DNA of 64,000 nucleotides from Terriglobales bacterium. Lineage in GTDB: Bacteria > Acidobacteriota > Terriglobia > Bryobacterales > Bryobacteraceae. The notes under the pieces were generated by a model. That model was not told the origin of the DNA and did not search any database. It saw only the letters and a program-made list of their open reading frames with translations. The position numbers were made by a program, and so were the translations under genes. Shown in pieces: positions 55,016 through 63,588 of the stretch. Where the stretch lies: assembly GCA_021372245.1 (NCBI GenBank), contig JAJFUV010000235.1:1-64000 (forward strand), given 5' to 3'. How positions within the stretch are numbered: the stretch's first letter is position 1; every line of letters starts with the position of its first letter.

Positions 55016-55927
55016 ATGAAAAGACGACAACTGCTTGCGGCGCCACTCGCCGCGCTGCCGCTTTGGGCTGGTAACCGGATCGACCGATCGAGATTCAGCG
55101 CGCTTACCGACGAGATTGGTGCCTCCGAACAGGAGGCCTTTGATTTTGCGAAACAGTACGGATTGAGGTGGATCGAGGTCCGGGGCGTGCCGGGTGGCAG
55201 GCGGGACTATGTTGACCTGCCCGCCGCGGAACTGCACGCGTTCGCCAAGAAGGTCCGCGATCACGGCCTGAAAGTGTCTTACCTGGACGCTCCGCTATTG
55301 AAATTCGCTCTGCCCGGCTTTGAGCCGGTGGAGCGTGCGAAGGACACGGCCGGGCAGCGCGCCAAGCGGGCCGCTGAAGGCGACCGGCGGTTCACCCGCC
55401 GCATGGATGATTTGCGCCTGGCCCTCGATGCGGCAGAAATCCTCGGTACGCGCAAAGTGAGGGTGTTTGCCTTCCAGCGCGTGCGCGAACGCGAGAAAGC
55501 GATGCCGCGCGTGGCCGAGATTCTGGCCGGAATGGCCGAGACGGCCGGGCGGCGCGGAATTCATCTGCTGCTCGAGAACGAAGGCTCGTGCAACGTGGCC
55601 ACCTGCGCCGAGGCCGCCGAACTGCTCAAGATGGTTCCATCCAAGTGGTTTGGCTTCAATTGGGACTGCCTCAACGGAGTGGGCTACAAGGAGAATCCGT
55701 TTCCCGAGGCCTACTCGATCATTCCCAAGGATCGCCTCGGTAACGTGCACATCAAGGGCCGCAGCGTGCTCCCCGGACCGTACCGGATGGATTGGACGGC
55801 GGTATTCAAGGCGTTGGAACGCGACGGATACAAGGGCGAGATCGGATTGGAAACGCACATCTGGGATAACATGATCGAGAAATCCCACGCTTCCATGCGA
55901 GAGATGATCCGGCTGGTGGAGGGTTAG
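55016..55927 (+). CDS. Tat-exported sugar phosphate isomerase/epimerase-like TIM barrel
   Basis: A 303-residue xylose-isomerase-like TIM-barrel protein with a short RR signal (KRRQLLAAPLAALPLWAG). The metal-ligand candidates are at the family positions: Glu in LLLENEGSC, Asp in FNWDCLNG, His in GNVHIKGR and Glu in GLETHIWDN. Exported members usually accompany Gfo/Idh oxidoreductases in polyol or sugar catabolism. The next gene's GTG immediately follows this stop. Substrate unknown. Confidence 0.9.
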   Translation: MKRRQLLAAPLAALPLWAGNRIDRSRFSALTDEIGASEQEAFDFAKQYGLRWIEVRGVPGGRRDYVDLPAAELHAFAKKVRDHGLKVSYLDAPLLKFALPGFEPVERAKDTAGQRAKRAAEGDRRFTRRMDDLRLALDAAEILGTRKVRVFAFQRVREREKAMPRVAEILAGMAETAGRRGIHLLLENEGSCNVATCAEAAELLKMVPSKWFGFNWDCLNGVGYKENPFPEAYSIIPKDRLGNVHIKGRSVLPGPYRMDWTAVFKALERDGYKGEIGLETHIWDNMIEKSHASMREMIRLVEG

Positions 55928-56428
55928 GTGAGCAAATCGTTCTGGGCGTTTCTCTTGGTAGGCGTTGCCGCCGCTTCGGCGCTGGTGGGAGTGCTGCTTT
56001 ATTGGAATCGCGGCGCTCACATCGAGTTGAAGGGCTCCATCCAGAAGGTGCGCACGCTGGCTTCCGATGAATCGAGCGCCGTGGTCATCGCCGATTTTCG
56101 TTTCGTCAATCCGGCGGACTATCCCTTCGTCGTGAGGAAGGTGGATGTGTTCCTGGAGGACGCAGCCGGTCAGACGCTCGAAGGCATGGTGGTTTCCGAG
56201 ATCGACGCCAAGCGCTTGTTCGATTACTATCCGACGCTAGGGCAGAAGTTCAACCCGTCGTTGATGGTGAATGCGAAGATCGCGCCACACGCGTCGCTCG
56301 ACCGCATGATCGCGGCCCAGTTCAAGATCAGCGAAGAAAAGGCCCAAGCGCGCAAGTCGCTGCGCATCCGCGTGGAAGACGTGGACGGCGCTGTGTCCGA
56401 GATAGTCGAGAAAGCACCAAGCCGATGA
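55928..56428 (+). CDS. Membrane-anchored protein with beta-sandwich-like domain, unknown function
   Basis: A 166-residue protein starting at GTG directly after the isomerase stop. An N-terminal helix (FWAFLLVGVAAASALVGVLL) anchors it. The rest is a compact soluble part with strand-like segments (SAVVIADFRFVNPADYPFVV, DVFLEDAAGQTLEGMVVSE), in the style of LEA-like or accessory periplasmic domains. No known family was recognised. Probably co-transcribed with the isomerase. Confidence 0.75.
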   Translation: MSKSFWAFLLVGVAAASALVGVLLYWNRGAHIELKGSIQKVRTLASDESSAVVIADFRFVNPADYPFVVRKVDVFLEDAAGQTLEGMVVSEIDAKRLFDYYPTLGQKFNPSLMVNAKIAPHASLDRMIAAQFKISEEKAQARKSLRIRVEDVDGAVSEIVEKAPSR

Positions 56429-56447
56429 AGCGGCGCCGGCGAGGGGC

Positions 56448-58505
56448 TTACCCGATTCCCGCTGCGTGCGCCACGGATTCCAGGCGCAGATTCTTGCCTT
56501 CGAGGGCGCGGTAGCAGTCCGGAAGATCGAAGCTCTCGAGCACGCGCGGCGGCAGCACCGCCAGCGGCCAGCGGTAATCTTCCGTTTCTGCTATTTCGGA
56601 GAAGGATTGCGGCGCATCTTTAAGCGTTACGCGCCGCACGGCGGGATGCAGCACCGCCGCGAAGGTTGCGGCGATCGCTCCCCAGCCCTTTCCAGCCAGG
56701 TGGACGTTGCGGCAGCCGAAGCTGCCGAGCCAATCGAGCACGCGTAGCAGGTCGTACGTTCTTCGCCCGATGTAGGGCTGATCCAGCATCAAAGAGTACC
56801 CGGAGTAAAAGTAGTCGCTGCCGTATGGATTCAGGAAGGAATTCATTCCGCAGGTGTCCGGCTGGGACTCGCCGATGCCACGGAGATCGCAGGCCAGGGT
56901 CGTTGCGCCGGGAGACGCCTCGATCAGGTCGCCGATGAGCGGCTCTTCACGCAGTTCGGTATCCGCCGATTCGTGCGAGACGTAGAGCAGCGCGCTCTCG
57001 ACCGGCCGTGTCGGGCGCGAGGCGTGTTGCTCATCTCCCAGCATATATACCAGTGCCTGGATGCGAGGTTCGGTTTCAACGACGTAAATCGTACAATGCT
57101 TTTTTGGATACCGGCGTCCGGAAAGGGGCCGCAGGATGCGGAAGTCCGGCGTTTCCTGGCGAGGCGGCAGCTTCAACACTTTCACGATGGCGTCTGTCAA
57201 AGCCGGTCCGGCGAGAGGCTTGCGGCGCGCGGCGAGAGCGCGGGATTTCTCGCGCGTGAAGGCGGCGACGTTCCGCGAGCCCATGCCAGCGACCTGCCCG
57301 GCCGGCGTCACCTGGAGCGTCTCATCCTTCTCGATGACCAGGGATGGTTCTTCCTGAAGCTTCGAGATGCCAGTCGCGCGGTTGAACCATCGGTACATGG
57401 CCGTGCGGTTCTCCTGAGTGTAACCGTGCGGGGTTGGACCGGCGAAATATGCGATGTTCCCGGGAGCGCCGAGAACCGTGTACAAATGTTTCAGGCGCCG
57501 GTATGCCTCTTCGGATCCCCGCACGTCGAAGAAGTCTTTCTCCTTGGCCAGCACGATCACTGGTTTGGGGGCCATGGCGGCAAGGAAGTCGCTCATGTCC
57601 AGCCCCAGCGCGAGTGCGTGGTGCGGGTACTGTTCCGGGTCGGCGGGTTCTTCGTTCTCCAGGTTGCGCAGAAATGTGGTGACGAAACAGCTCGGCGCGG
57701 CCATGGTCCAGCGCGTGTCCAGGCCGCAGAGCCACGTGGTCATGGTACCCCCGCCCGAGTTGCCGGTGACGCCAACGTGGCGCGGATCCACTTCCTCTCG
57801 CGTGAGCAGGTAATCCAGTGCGCGGATGCCGTCCCAGGCGCGCCATCCGGCGAACACTTCCCCGGCCAGCACCTGCTGATTGCCGGCGCGGATATGCTCG
57901 CTCACGCCGATACCGAAGCGCGGCTTCAGGTTCGCGTCGACGTACTGCAGCCGCTCACCTTGGCCAATGGGGTCGAAAATCAGGACCACATAGCCCATGC
58001 GAGCCAGCCCCTGCGCGAACGACTGATATGCCTCGGAGGCCTTGCCGTTGTTGGAATGACCGCAGGAGGCGACAACACCCGGCAGCGGAAACTTGCGTCC
58101 TTTGGGGACATACAGGTTCGCTGTGACCAGGAATCCCGGCCGGCTTTCGAACAAGACCTTTTCAATGCGATAGACATCCCGCTCGACGCGGCCGGTGATG
58201 CGGGCGTTCAGCGGAGTCTTCGGCGGCAAAGGACCAAAGCAGAGGGCGATTTTCTTTCGCACAGAGGCGACGTAAGCCTCGGCTTCGGCCTTTGTGTGCA
58301 ACGCCGCGATGGCCCGGCGATTGGCACGATCCAAATCGCGCACCCGTTCGACGAAATACTCCTGCACCATGCGCGGGAACCGGTTCAGGGGCTTCAGCGG
58401 CGTATCTGCTTGCATTCCAGCGAGAGCCATAGAAGCCCCGCCGGGAATAAGGCCCGTGCAGGCGAATAGCTCCCGGCGATTCAGGTGAAGCCTGCCAGTG
58501 GACAT
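56448..58505 (-). CDS. Tat-exported two-domain alpha/beta hydrolase (acetyl xylan esterase-like)
   Basis: A 685-residue protein with an RR-type signal (LNRRELFACTGLIPGGASM). The first hydrolase domain (about 100-380) has the nucleophile elbow VGVTGNSGGGTM with Ser250, an acid near KEKDFFD (Asp324 or Asp327) and His360 in PTPHGYTQ. The second hydrolase-like domain (about 480-680) repeats the fold (AGKGWGAIAATFAAV), but its elbow lacks Ser (Gly-Lys-Gly-Trp-Gly) and looks inactive. Such proteins act on esterified plant polysaccharides; substrate inferred. The gene is convergent with the membrane-anchored protein gene. Confidence 0.85.
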   Translation of the reverse strand: MSTGRLHLNRRELFACTGLIPGGASMALAGMQADTPLKPLNRFPRMVQEYFVERVRDLDRANRRAIAALHTKAEAEAYVASVRKKIALCFGPLPPKTPLNARITGRVERDVYRIEKVLFESRPGFLVTANLYVPKGRKFPLPGVVASCGHSNNGKASEAYQSFAQGLARMGYVVLIFDPIGQGERLQYVDANLKPRFGIGVSEHIRAGNQQVLAGEVFAGWRAWDGIRALDYLLTREEVDPRHVGVTGNSGGGTMTTWLCGLDTRWTMAAPSCFVTTFLRNLENEEPADPEQYPHHALALGLDMSDFLAAMAPKPVIVLAKEKDFFDVRGSEEAYRRLKHLYTVLGAPGNIAYFAGPTPHGYTQENRTAMYRWFNRATGISKLQEEPSLVIEKDETLQVTPAGQVAGMGSRNVAAFTREKSRALAARRKPLAGPALTDAIVKVLKLPPRQETPDFRILRPLSGRRYPKKHCTIYVVETEPRIQALVYMLGDEQHASRPTRPVESALLYVSHESADTELREEPLIGDLIEASPGATTLACDLRGIGESQPDTCGMNSFLNPYGSDYFYSGYSLMLDQPYIGRRTYDLLRVLDWLGSFGCRNVHLAGKGWGAIAATFAAVLHPAVRRVTLKDAPQSFSEIAETEDYRWPLAVLPPRVLESFDLPDCYRALEGKNLRLESVAHAAGIG

Positions 58506-58525
58506 GATGGGAATAGTGTAGCGGA

Positions 58526-59467
58526 TCAGATGCCGGCCTGCGTGCCGTCGATGCGTTGCCCCATCAGAACGGAGACGAAGCGCGAAAACGCCAGGCCGAT
58601 GTCGCGGGCTCGGAACATGGCTCCCAAGGCTTGGAGCAAAGCCTCCAGCACTAGCGTGATCCGCCAGCGCAGTCCGGTGAAGAATCCGAAATACTTCCCT
58701 GCGAAGGACGCGGCGCCAAGGGCGAAGTCAGAGTCCACCAGCGCCTGCACGGAGTTGCCCAGCGATTCCGGACGAAATGCGTCGCCGTGGGACACGGCGC
58801 GCAGAGCCGGCAGTAGCACGATCTTCTTGGATGCGCGCCAGATCTGGAACGAAAGATCCACGTCCGCCCACGAATGCGGGAAGCGCTGGTCGAGAAAGTT
58901 GATCCCCTTTACAACGTAAGTGCGGACCATCAACGCTGCTGGGGAGGCATGTTCGACGGACACGGCGCCGGCGGTGAGATCGAGGTCCGTCGCCGGGCGA
59001 AGCGTGCCGTCGCGCCATGTCTGGCCGATGGATCGGGGAGTCGGCAAATAGAAGCACTGCGGCACGGCATGGCCGTCCGCATCCACCAGCAGCGGGCAGA
59101 CCGCGGCGGCCTCCGGATCGGTGTCCAGGCGCTTCGCCAGCGCCGGGATGGTTGCGGGATCCAGCTCCACGTCCGGGTCGAGCAGCATCAGGTACTCGCC
59201 AACGGCCGTGCGTATGCCGATGTTGCGCGCGCGCGTGAATCCGAAGTGCCGCGGCATGCGGAGTACCTGCACATCGGGAAATTCCGCGTCGATGCGCGGG
59301 CTGTCGTCGCGCGAGCCGCAATCCACCACAAGGATCTCCAGTTGCTCGCGCTGCTGGCTCTTTCTGAGCGCCTCGATACAACGCCGCAACGCGGGCGCGG
59401 AGTTGTAGGACACCACAATCGCGGACACACGGATCTTGGGCTGTTGCTGTTCCTGCGTCTCTTTCAT
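58526..59467 (-). CDS. Glycosyltransferase family 2
   Basis: A 313-residue GT-A transferase. It shows SAIVVSYNSAPALRRCIEAL, the nucleotide-sugar metal site LLDPDVELD, and ADVDLSFQIW as the acceptor-side acidic motif. Rhamnosyltransferase-like members build O-antigen or exopolysaccharide repeats. The C-terminal hydrophobic segments (GAASFAGKYFGFFTGL, ITLVLEALLQALG) may bind membrane. Donor and acceptor cannot be assigned. It starts about 146 bp from the divergent TPR gene. Confidence 0.9.
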   Translation of the reverse strand: MKETQEQQQPKIRVSAIVVSYNSAPALRRCIEALRKSQQREQLEILVVDCGSRDDSPRIDAEFPDVQVLRMPRHFGFTRARNIGIRTAVGEYLMLLDPDVELDPATIPALAKRLDTDPEAAAVCPLLVDADGHAVPQCFYLPTPRSIGQTWRDGTLRPATDLDLTAGAVSVEHASPAALMVRTYVVKGINFLDQRFPHSWADVDLSFQIWRASKKIVLLPALRAVSHGDAFRPESLGNSVQALVDSDFALGAASFAGKYFGFFTGLRWRITLVLEALLQALGAMFRARDIGLAFSRFVSVLMGQRIDGTQAGI

Positions 59468-59613
59468 GGAAAGAGTCGATCATACCTCCAACAGCCAGGG
59501 TTTGGCGAGCGCCCTGCTCAGCTGGTGACTCCCTTGCCGCGGATCCCGGCCCGAGCGGGGAGAGCGGGGGCGCCGGCTGCGATACACTAAAGGTTCAAGT
59601 CCAGAGTGCATCC

Positions 59614-61092
59614 TTGTCGCATCAACCTTTAGCCGCTGTTTGCCTGATATTGGCCGCTTGCCTGTCCGCAGCCGCCGCCGGGCAGGGCCAGCTCGACGCC
59701 AGCGAATCGGTGTTCACCGTGATGGCGGCCATCAACGCGGCCGGCTACGATGCCGACATAGACTCACCTTCCAACAACCCGTTGCGGCTGGCGATCCGGC
59801 GCGAGCTGGCCGCTCGCAAGATTCCTTGCCTGGATGAGCTGAAGGCCTTTTTCGCGGAACACCGGCAAAAGAGCCCGTCGCGCGAATACTCCCAATACCT
59901 GTCGTTCGCGCTATCCACCAGCGAGCCGCCGATGTTCGAGTTCCGCGCCGTGATGAACGAAGTCGCGCCCGATGCGGCGGCGCTCGAGGGACTGGGGCCC
60001 CTGCTCACCCGTTTCCACAGGGAGGCGGACATCGCGACCCTATGGAAGAAATCGCAGCCGGCCATCGACCAGGTGATCGAGCGGTACCATGCGCCGGTGA
60101 CCCTCGCGGTACGGGATGTGAATGCCTACCTGCGCGCCACGGGAAGCTTCTCACGCCGCCGGTTCCAGATTTACGTCGATTTACTTGGGGCGCCCAACCA
60201 GATCAACATCCGCAGTTATGCGAGCGAGTATTACGTGGTTGTCACCCCCTCCGCTGAACCGCAGGTCAATGACATCCGCCACGCCTATCTGCACTTCATG
60301 ATCGATCCGCTGTCGATCAGGTATTCCGAGGACATCGACAAGAAGAAGTCGCTGATTGATTTCGCCGCCGGTGCCCCGGCTCTGGATGAAGCTTACAAGC
60401 AGGATTTTCTGCTGCTCACTTCGGAGTGCCTGATCAAGGCGGTCGAAAGCCGCCTCGCTCCAGCGGGCGCCGGAACCGTCACGGTGGACCAGGCGCTAAA
60501 GGAAGGCTACATCCTGACGCCCTACTTCGCCGAACAACTTCCGCTTTACGAGAAGCAGGAAACCGCCATGCGCATTTACCTCCCGGAGATGATCAATGCG
60601 ATCGATCTCAGGAAGGAAACGAGGCGACTCGACGGCGTTACTTTCGCCGCTGAGCGCGCGGTCCGCAAGGCCAAGCACGCGCCGGAGGCCCCCAAGGCCG
60701 CGCAGAGCCCCGCCGAAAAGACGATCGAGGAAGCCGAGCAGGTCTACGGCAAGAAGGATTACGAGAAGGCCAAGCCTTTGTTCGCCCGCGCTTTGCGCGA
60801 GACCGACGACCGTACGCTGCAAGCTCGCGGCTACTTCGGGCTGGCGCGCATCGCCGTGCTGCAGAACGATCCTGAACTGGGGGACAAACTTTTCCGCAAG
60901 ACGCTCGAATTGACGCCGGACCCGTTCACGAAGTCCTGGTCGCTGGTGTACCTCGGAAGACTGGCCGAGATCGCCAAGGAAACCGAGGAGGCGCTGCAGC
61001 ACTACCGCGCCGCCCTTGAGGTCCAGGGTGCCGCGCCCGGAGCGCGCCAGGCGGCCGAGAAAGCCCTCGGCGACTATCGTCAGAAGAAATGA
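59614..61092 (+). CDS. Exported TPR-containing protein
   Basis: A 492-residue protein beginning at TTG with a signal peptide (LAAVCLILAACLSAAAAG). The N-terminal half (residues about 30-350) has no family that I recognise but is ordered, with WKKSQPAIDQVIERYHAPVT and RSYASEYYVVVTPSAEPQVN. The C-terminal part (about 375-490) carries TPR-like repeats (EAEQVYGKKDYEKAKPLFAR, ARIAVLQNDPELGDKLFRKT). The HAYLHFMIDP pattern in the middle is reminiscent of a gluzincin-like helix but lacks the full HExxH. Role unknown. Confidence 0.75.
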   Translation: MSHQPLAAVCLILAACLSAAAAGQGQLDASESVFTVMAAINAAGYDADIDSPSNNPLRLAIRRELAARKIPCLDELKAFFAEHRQKSPSREYSQYLSFALSTSEPPMFEFRAVMNEVAPDAAALEGLGPLLTRFHREADIATLWKKSQPAIDQVIERYHAPVTLAVRDVNAYLRATGSFSRRRFQIYVDLLGAPNQINIRSYASEYYVVVTPSAEPQVNDIRHAYLHFMIDPLSIRYSEDIDKKKSLIDFAAGAPALDEAYKQDFLLLTSECLIKAVESRLAPAGAGTVTVDQALKEGYILTPYFAEQLPLYEKQETAMRIYLPEMINAIDLRKETRRLDGVTFAAERAVRKAKHAPEAPKAAQSPAEKTIEEAEQVYGKKDYEKAKPLFARALRETDDRTLQARGYFGLARIAVLQNDPELGDKLFRKTLELTPDPFTKSWSLVYLGRLAEIAKETEEALQHYRAALEVQGAAPGARQAAEKALGDYRQKK

Positions 61093-61152
61093 TGTGTTCC
61101 ACGGGAAAACGCTTTTGAAACCAAGTACAGTATAAGGAATAAGGAGTCATTG

Positions 61153-62019
61153 ATGAAGAAGAGCATATTGGTTGCCGCACTCATAGCCCTGGTGTGCGGC
61201 GTTTTCGCCAACGCCGCCCAGGCGCCCGCTGCCAAGCAACCGCAGCCCAAGTCCAAGGGTGAGGTGGAGGCCATTCAGGCCATGTTCAATGCTCAGGATC
61301 CGGATGCGCGTATCGCCGCGGCCGAGAACCTGATCACCAAGTACGCCGACACGGAATTCAAGGGCGTGGCCCTGTTGCTGGCCGCCATGAGCTGCCAGCA
61401 GAAGAATGACGTTGAGAAGATGCAGCTTTACGCCGAGCGCACGCTCGAGGTTGATCCCAATAATTACAACGCCATGCTTATGCTGGCCTCTACCATCGCG
61501 CAACGCGCCCGCGAGCACGATTTGGATCGCGAGGAGAAGCTGGGACGGACCGAGAAGTACGGCAAGAAAGCGATAGAACTGATCGCCGCCGCCGCCAAGC
61601 CGAACCCGAATATTACCGACGAGCAATGGGAAGGCGCCAAGAAGGACATGACCGCGCAGGCTCACGAAGCGTTGGGAATGGCTCAGGCGGCGCGCAAGAA
61701 GTATGATCTGGCCATCGCGGAGTTCAAGCTGTCGGTGGACGGTGCCGCCACCCCCGACCCTGGCACGTTCCTCCGCTTGGGTGACGCGCTTCATCAGGTG
61801 GGCAAGTACGACGAGGCCATTGCCAGCTTCGACAAGGTGATGGCGAACGCCAACGCGCCGGCTCAGATCAAGCAGTTCGCGCAGTCGCTGCGCGTCCGCT
61901 CGGTCCAGGCCCGCGACAAGGGCAAGCCCGCCGCTCCGGCCACCCCGGCCGCCGCTCCGGTCGCTGCACCCGCTCCGGCCGCTCCCGCAGCACCTGCGGC
62001 CGCGACTAAGAAGCCGTAA
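61153..62019 (+). CDS. Exported TPR protein with Ala/Pro-rich C-terminus
   Basis: A 288-residue protein. The ATG at 61153 is fixed by an AAGGAG site 6 nt upstream. The signal peptide (MKKSILVAALIALVCGVFANA) is followed by TPR-like helices (MQLYAERTLEVDPNNYNAML, LRLGDALHQVGKYDEAIASF) and a low-complexity tail rich in Ala and Pro (APATPAAAPVAAPAPAAPAA), probably disordered. It is likely a partner of the exported TPR protein just upstream, from which it is separated by 60 bp. Confidence 0.8.
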   Translation: MKKSILVAALIALVCGVFANAAQAPAAKQPQPKSKGEVEAIQAMFNAQDPDARIAAAENLITKYADTEFKGVALLLAAMSCQQKNDVEKMQLYAERTLEVDPNNYNAMLMLASTIAQRAREHDLDREEKLGRTEKYGKKAIELIAAAAKPNPNITDEQWEGAKKDMTAQAHEALGMAQAARKKYDLAIAEFKLSVDGAATPDPGTFLRLGDALHQVGKYDEAIASFDKVMANANAPAQIKQFAQSLRVRSVQARDKGKPAAPATPAAAPVAAPAPAAPAAPAAATKKP

Positions 62020-62042
62020 CTGCCGGGAACTGTTTGCGTATC

Positions 62043-62768
62043 ATGGGCGCGGAGCTGGAACAACTGGAGGCCTTGGTAGGCCATACCTTCCGCGCCCGTG
62101 AACTGCTTCGCCGGGCGCTTACCCATAAGTCGATCATTGTCGAGCAAAGTGCGGGAACCCTGCACGTCGCCTCCGACAATGAACAACTGGAATTTCTCGG
62201 CGACGCTGTGCTCGGTTTTCTCGTCAGCGAAGAACTGATGGCCCGCTATCCGGAATTGCCCGAGGGCCGCCTCTCCAAGATTAAGGCGCATCTGGTAAGC
62301 GCCGCCCACCTGCACGAAGTCGCCCGGCAATTGTCGCTGGGCGACTACCTTTATCTGGGGCGGGGCGAAGAGATGAGCGGAGGCCGGGCCAAGCGCGCGC
62401 TGCTGGCCAACGCCGTGGAGGCGGTCATTGCGGCGCTCTACCTGGATGGAGGCATGAAGGCCTCCCGGCGGTTCGTCGAGCTTTACGTCCTGGCCGGGCT
62501 CGACAAGTCCGACTACGAATCCTGCGGCGCCATCGACGATTTCAAGAGCGCCCTGCAGGAAGCCGCGCAGGCCCGCAAGCTGCCGCAGCCGCGTTACGTG
62601 ATCGTGAAGGAACGCGGCCCGGAGCACTCCAAGACATTCACGGTTGAAGTAAGGGTCGGACGCGAGTACTCCGCGCAAGCCGATGGCAATTCCAAGAAGA
62701 GCGCCGGTCAGAAGGCCGCCCAATTAGTGCTCGACCGGATGTCCCATCCGGCCCCGGACGCCGGCTAG
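62043..62768 (+). CDS. rnc: Ribonuclease III
   Basis: A 241-residue double-stranded RNA endonuclease processing rRNA precursors. The catalytic signature is NEQLEFLGDAVLGFLVSE, with the second metal-ligand region ANAVEAVIAALYLDGG, and a C-terminal dsRNA-binding domain (about 160-235: DFKSALQEAAQARKLPQPRY, KKSAGQKAAQLVL). The ATG is preferred over a TTG nine bases upstream. Its TAG overlaps the motB TAG on the other strand in a CTAG palindrome. Confidence 0.95.
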   Translation: MGAELEQLEALVGHTFRARELLRRALTHKSIIVEQSAGTLHVASDNEQLEFLGDAVLGFLVSEELMARYPELPEGRLSKIKAHLVSAAHLHEVARQLSLGDYLYLGRGEEMSGGRAKRALLANAVEAVIAALYLDGGMKASRRFVELYVLAGLDKSDYESCGAIDDFKSALQEAAQARKLPQPRYVIVKERGPEHSKTFTVEVRVGREYSAQADGNSKKSAGQKAAQLVLDRMSHPAPDAG

Positions 62769-63580
62769 CGACGGGGTGGCGAGGCGGGTGGTGGCGGGGC
62801 TGTTGGCGGTTCGCGTTCCATGGCCGCCGCGGTGAGCACGACGATATCCACACGGCGATTGTGGGCCCGGCCTTCTGCAGTGTCGTTAGAGTCTACCGGT
62901 GCATTCTCCGCGTAGCCGGCCACCGCCAGGCGGGCACGGGGAATCTTGAAGCGCACCTCCAGCAGGTTCAGCATGGCGATTCCGCGCGCCGCGGACAACT
63001 CCCAATTACTTCGGAAACGGGAGTTGTGGATGGGCACCGAATCGGTATGGCCTTCCAGGCGGACCGGGTTGGGCAAGCGCAGGACCACATTGGCGACTTT
63101 GCCGATCGTGGGGTAAGTATCCGGCGAGATCGTGTCTTCCCCGGAGGGAAAGAACGCCGCCTCGCGCAGACTCACCACCAGACCGCGCTGTGCGAGTTCC
63201 ACCTGCATCTTTCCGGCCTTGATCTCCTCCCGTAGTTCCAGGTTCAGTAGCTGTAGCGATGGGACGAGGTCGGCATAGGCGGCACCGTTCTTATCGGAGC
63301 CGGCTTTCTTTTCAACTCCACCGGGCCCGTGCATCATGGCGTTGCCTCGCTCGCGCACGCCGCGCGTGCCGCCCAGGATGCTGGCCAGCACGGCTCTCAA
63401 CCGGTCGTCCTCCAGGGCGTTGCGGACCGACTCGGAAACCTTCTGCGCCTTGCCCTTGTCGGCGTTCGAGGAGGCGAACATCACTACGAAGAACGCCAGC
63501 AGCAACGTCAGTAAGTCGGAATAGGAAACCAACCACCGCTCGTGGTTTTCCGGTTCGGCGCGCTTGGATTTGCGAGGCAT
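62765..63580 (-). CDS. motB: MotB-type flagellar stator / OmpA-like peptidoglycan-binding protein
   Basis: A 271-residue stator subunit anchoring the proton channel to peptidoglycan. The N-terminal transmembrane helix contains the proton-carrying Asp in WLVSYSDLLTLLLAFFVVMF. The C-terminal OmpA-like domain has VRLEGHTDSVPIHNSRFRSN, LSAARGIAMLNLL and GRAHNRRVDIVV. A Pro-rich tail ends the protein. It lies 8 bp after motA in an operon. Its stop overlaps the rnc stop. Confidence 0.92.
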   Translation of the reverse strand: MPRKSKRAEPENHERWLVSYSDLLTLLLAFFVVMFASSNADKGKAQKVSESVRNALEDDRLRAVLASILGGTRGVRERGNAMMHGPGGVEKKAGSDKNGAAYADLVPSLQLLNLELREEIKAGKMQVELAQRGLVVSLREAAFFPSGEDTISPDTYPTIGKVANVVLRLPNPVRLEGHTDSVPIHNSRFRSNWELSAARGIAMLNLLEVRFKIPRARLAVAGYAENAPVDSNDTAEGRAHNRRVDIVVLTAAAMEREPPTAPPPPASPPRR

Positions 63581-63588
63581 GACGGAAC

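Noticed and set aside
56973..58469. A 498-residue plus-strand frame over the two-domain hydrolase
   Set aside because: Antisense shadow; the minus-strand frame has an intact catalytic triad and signal peptide.
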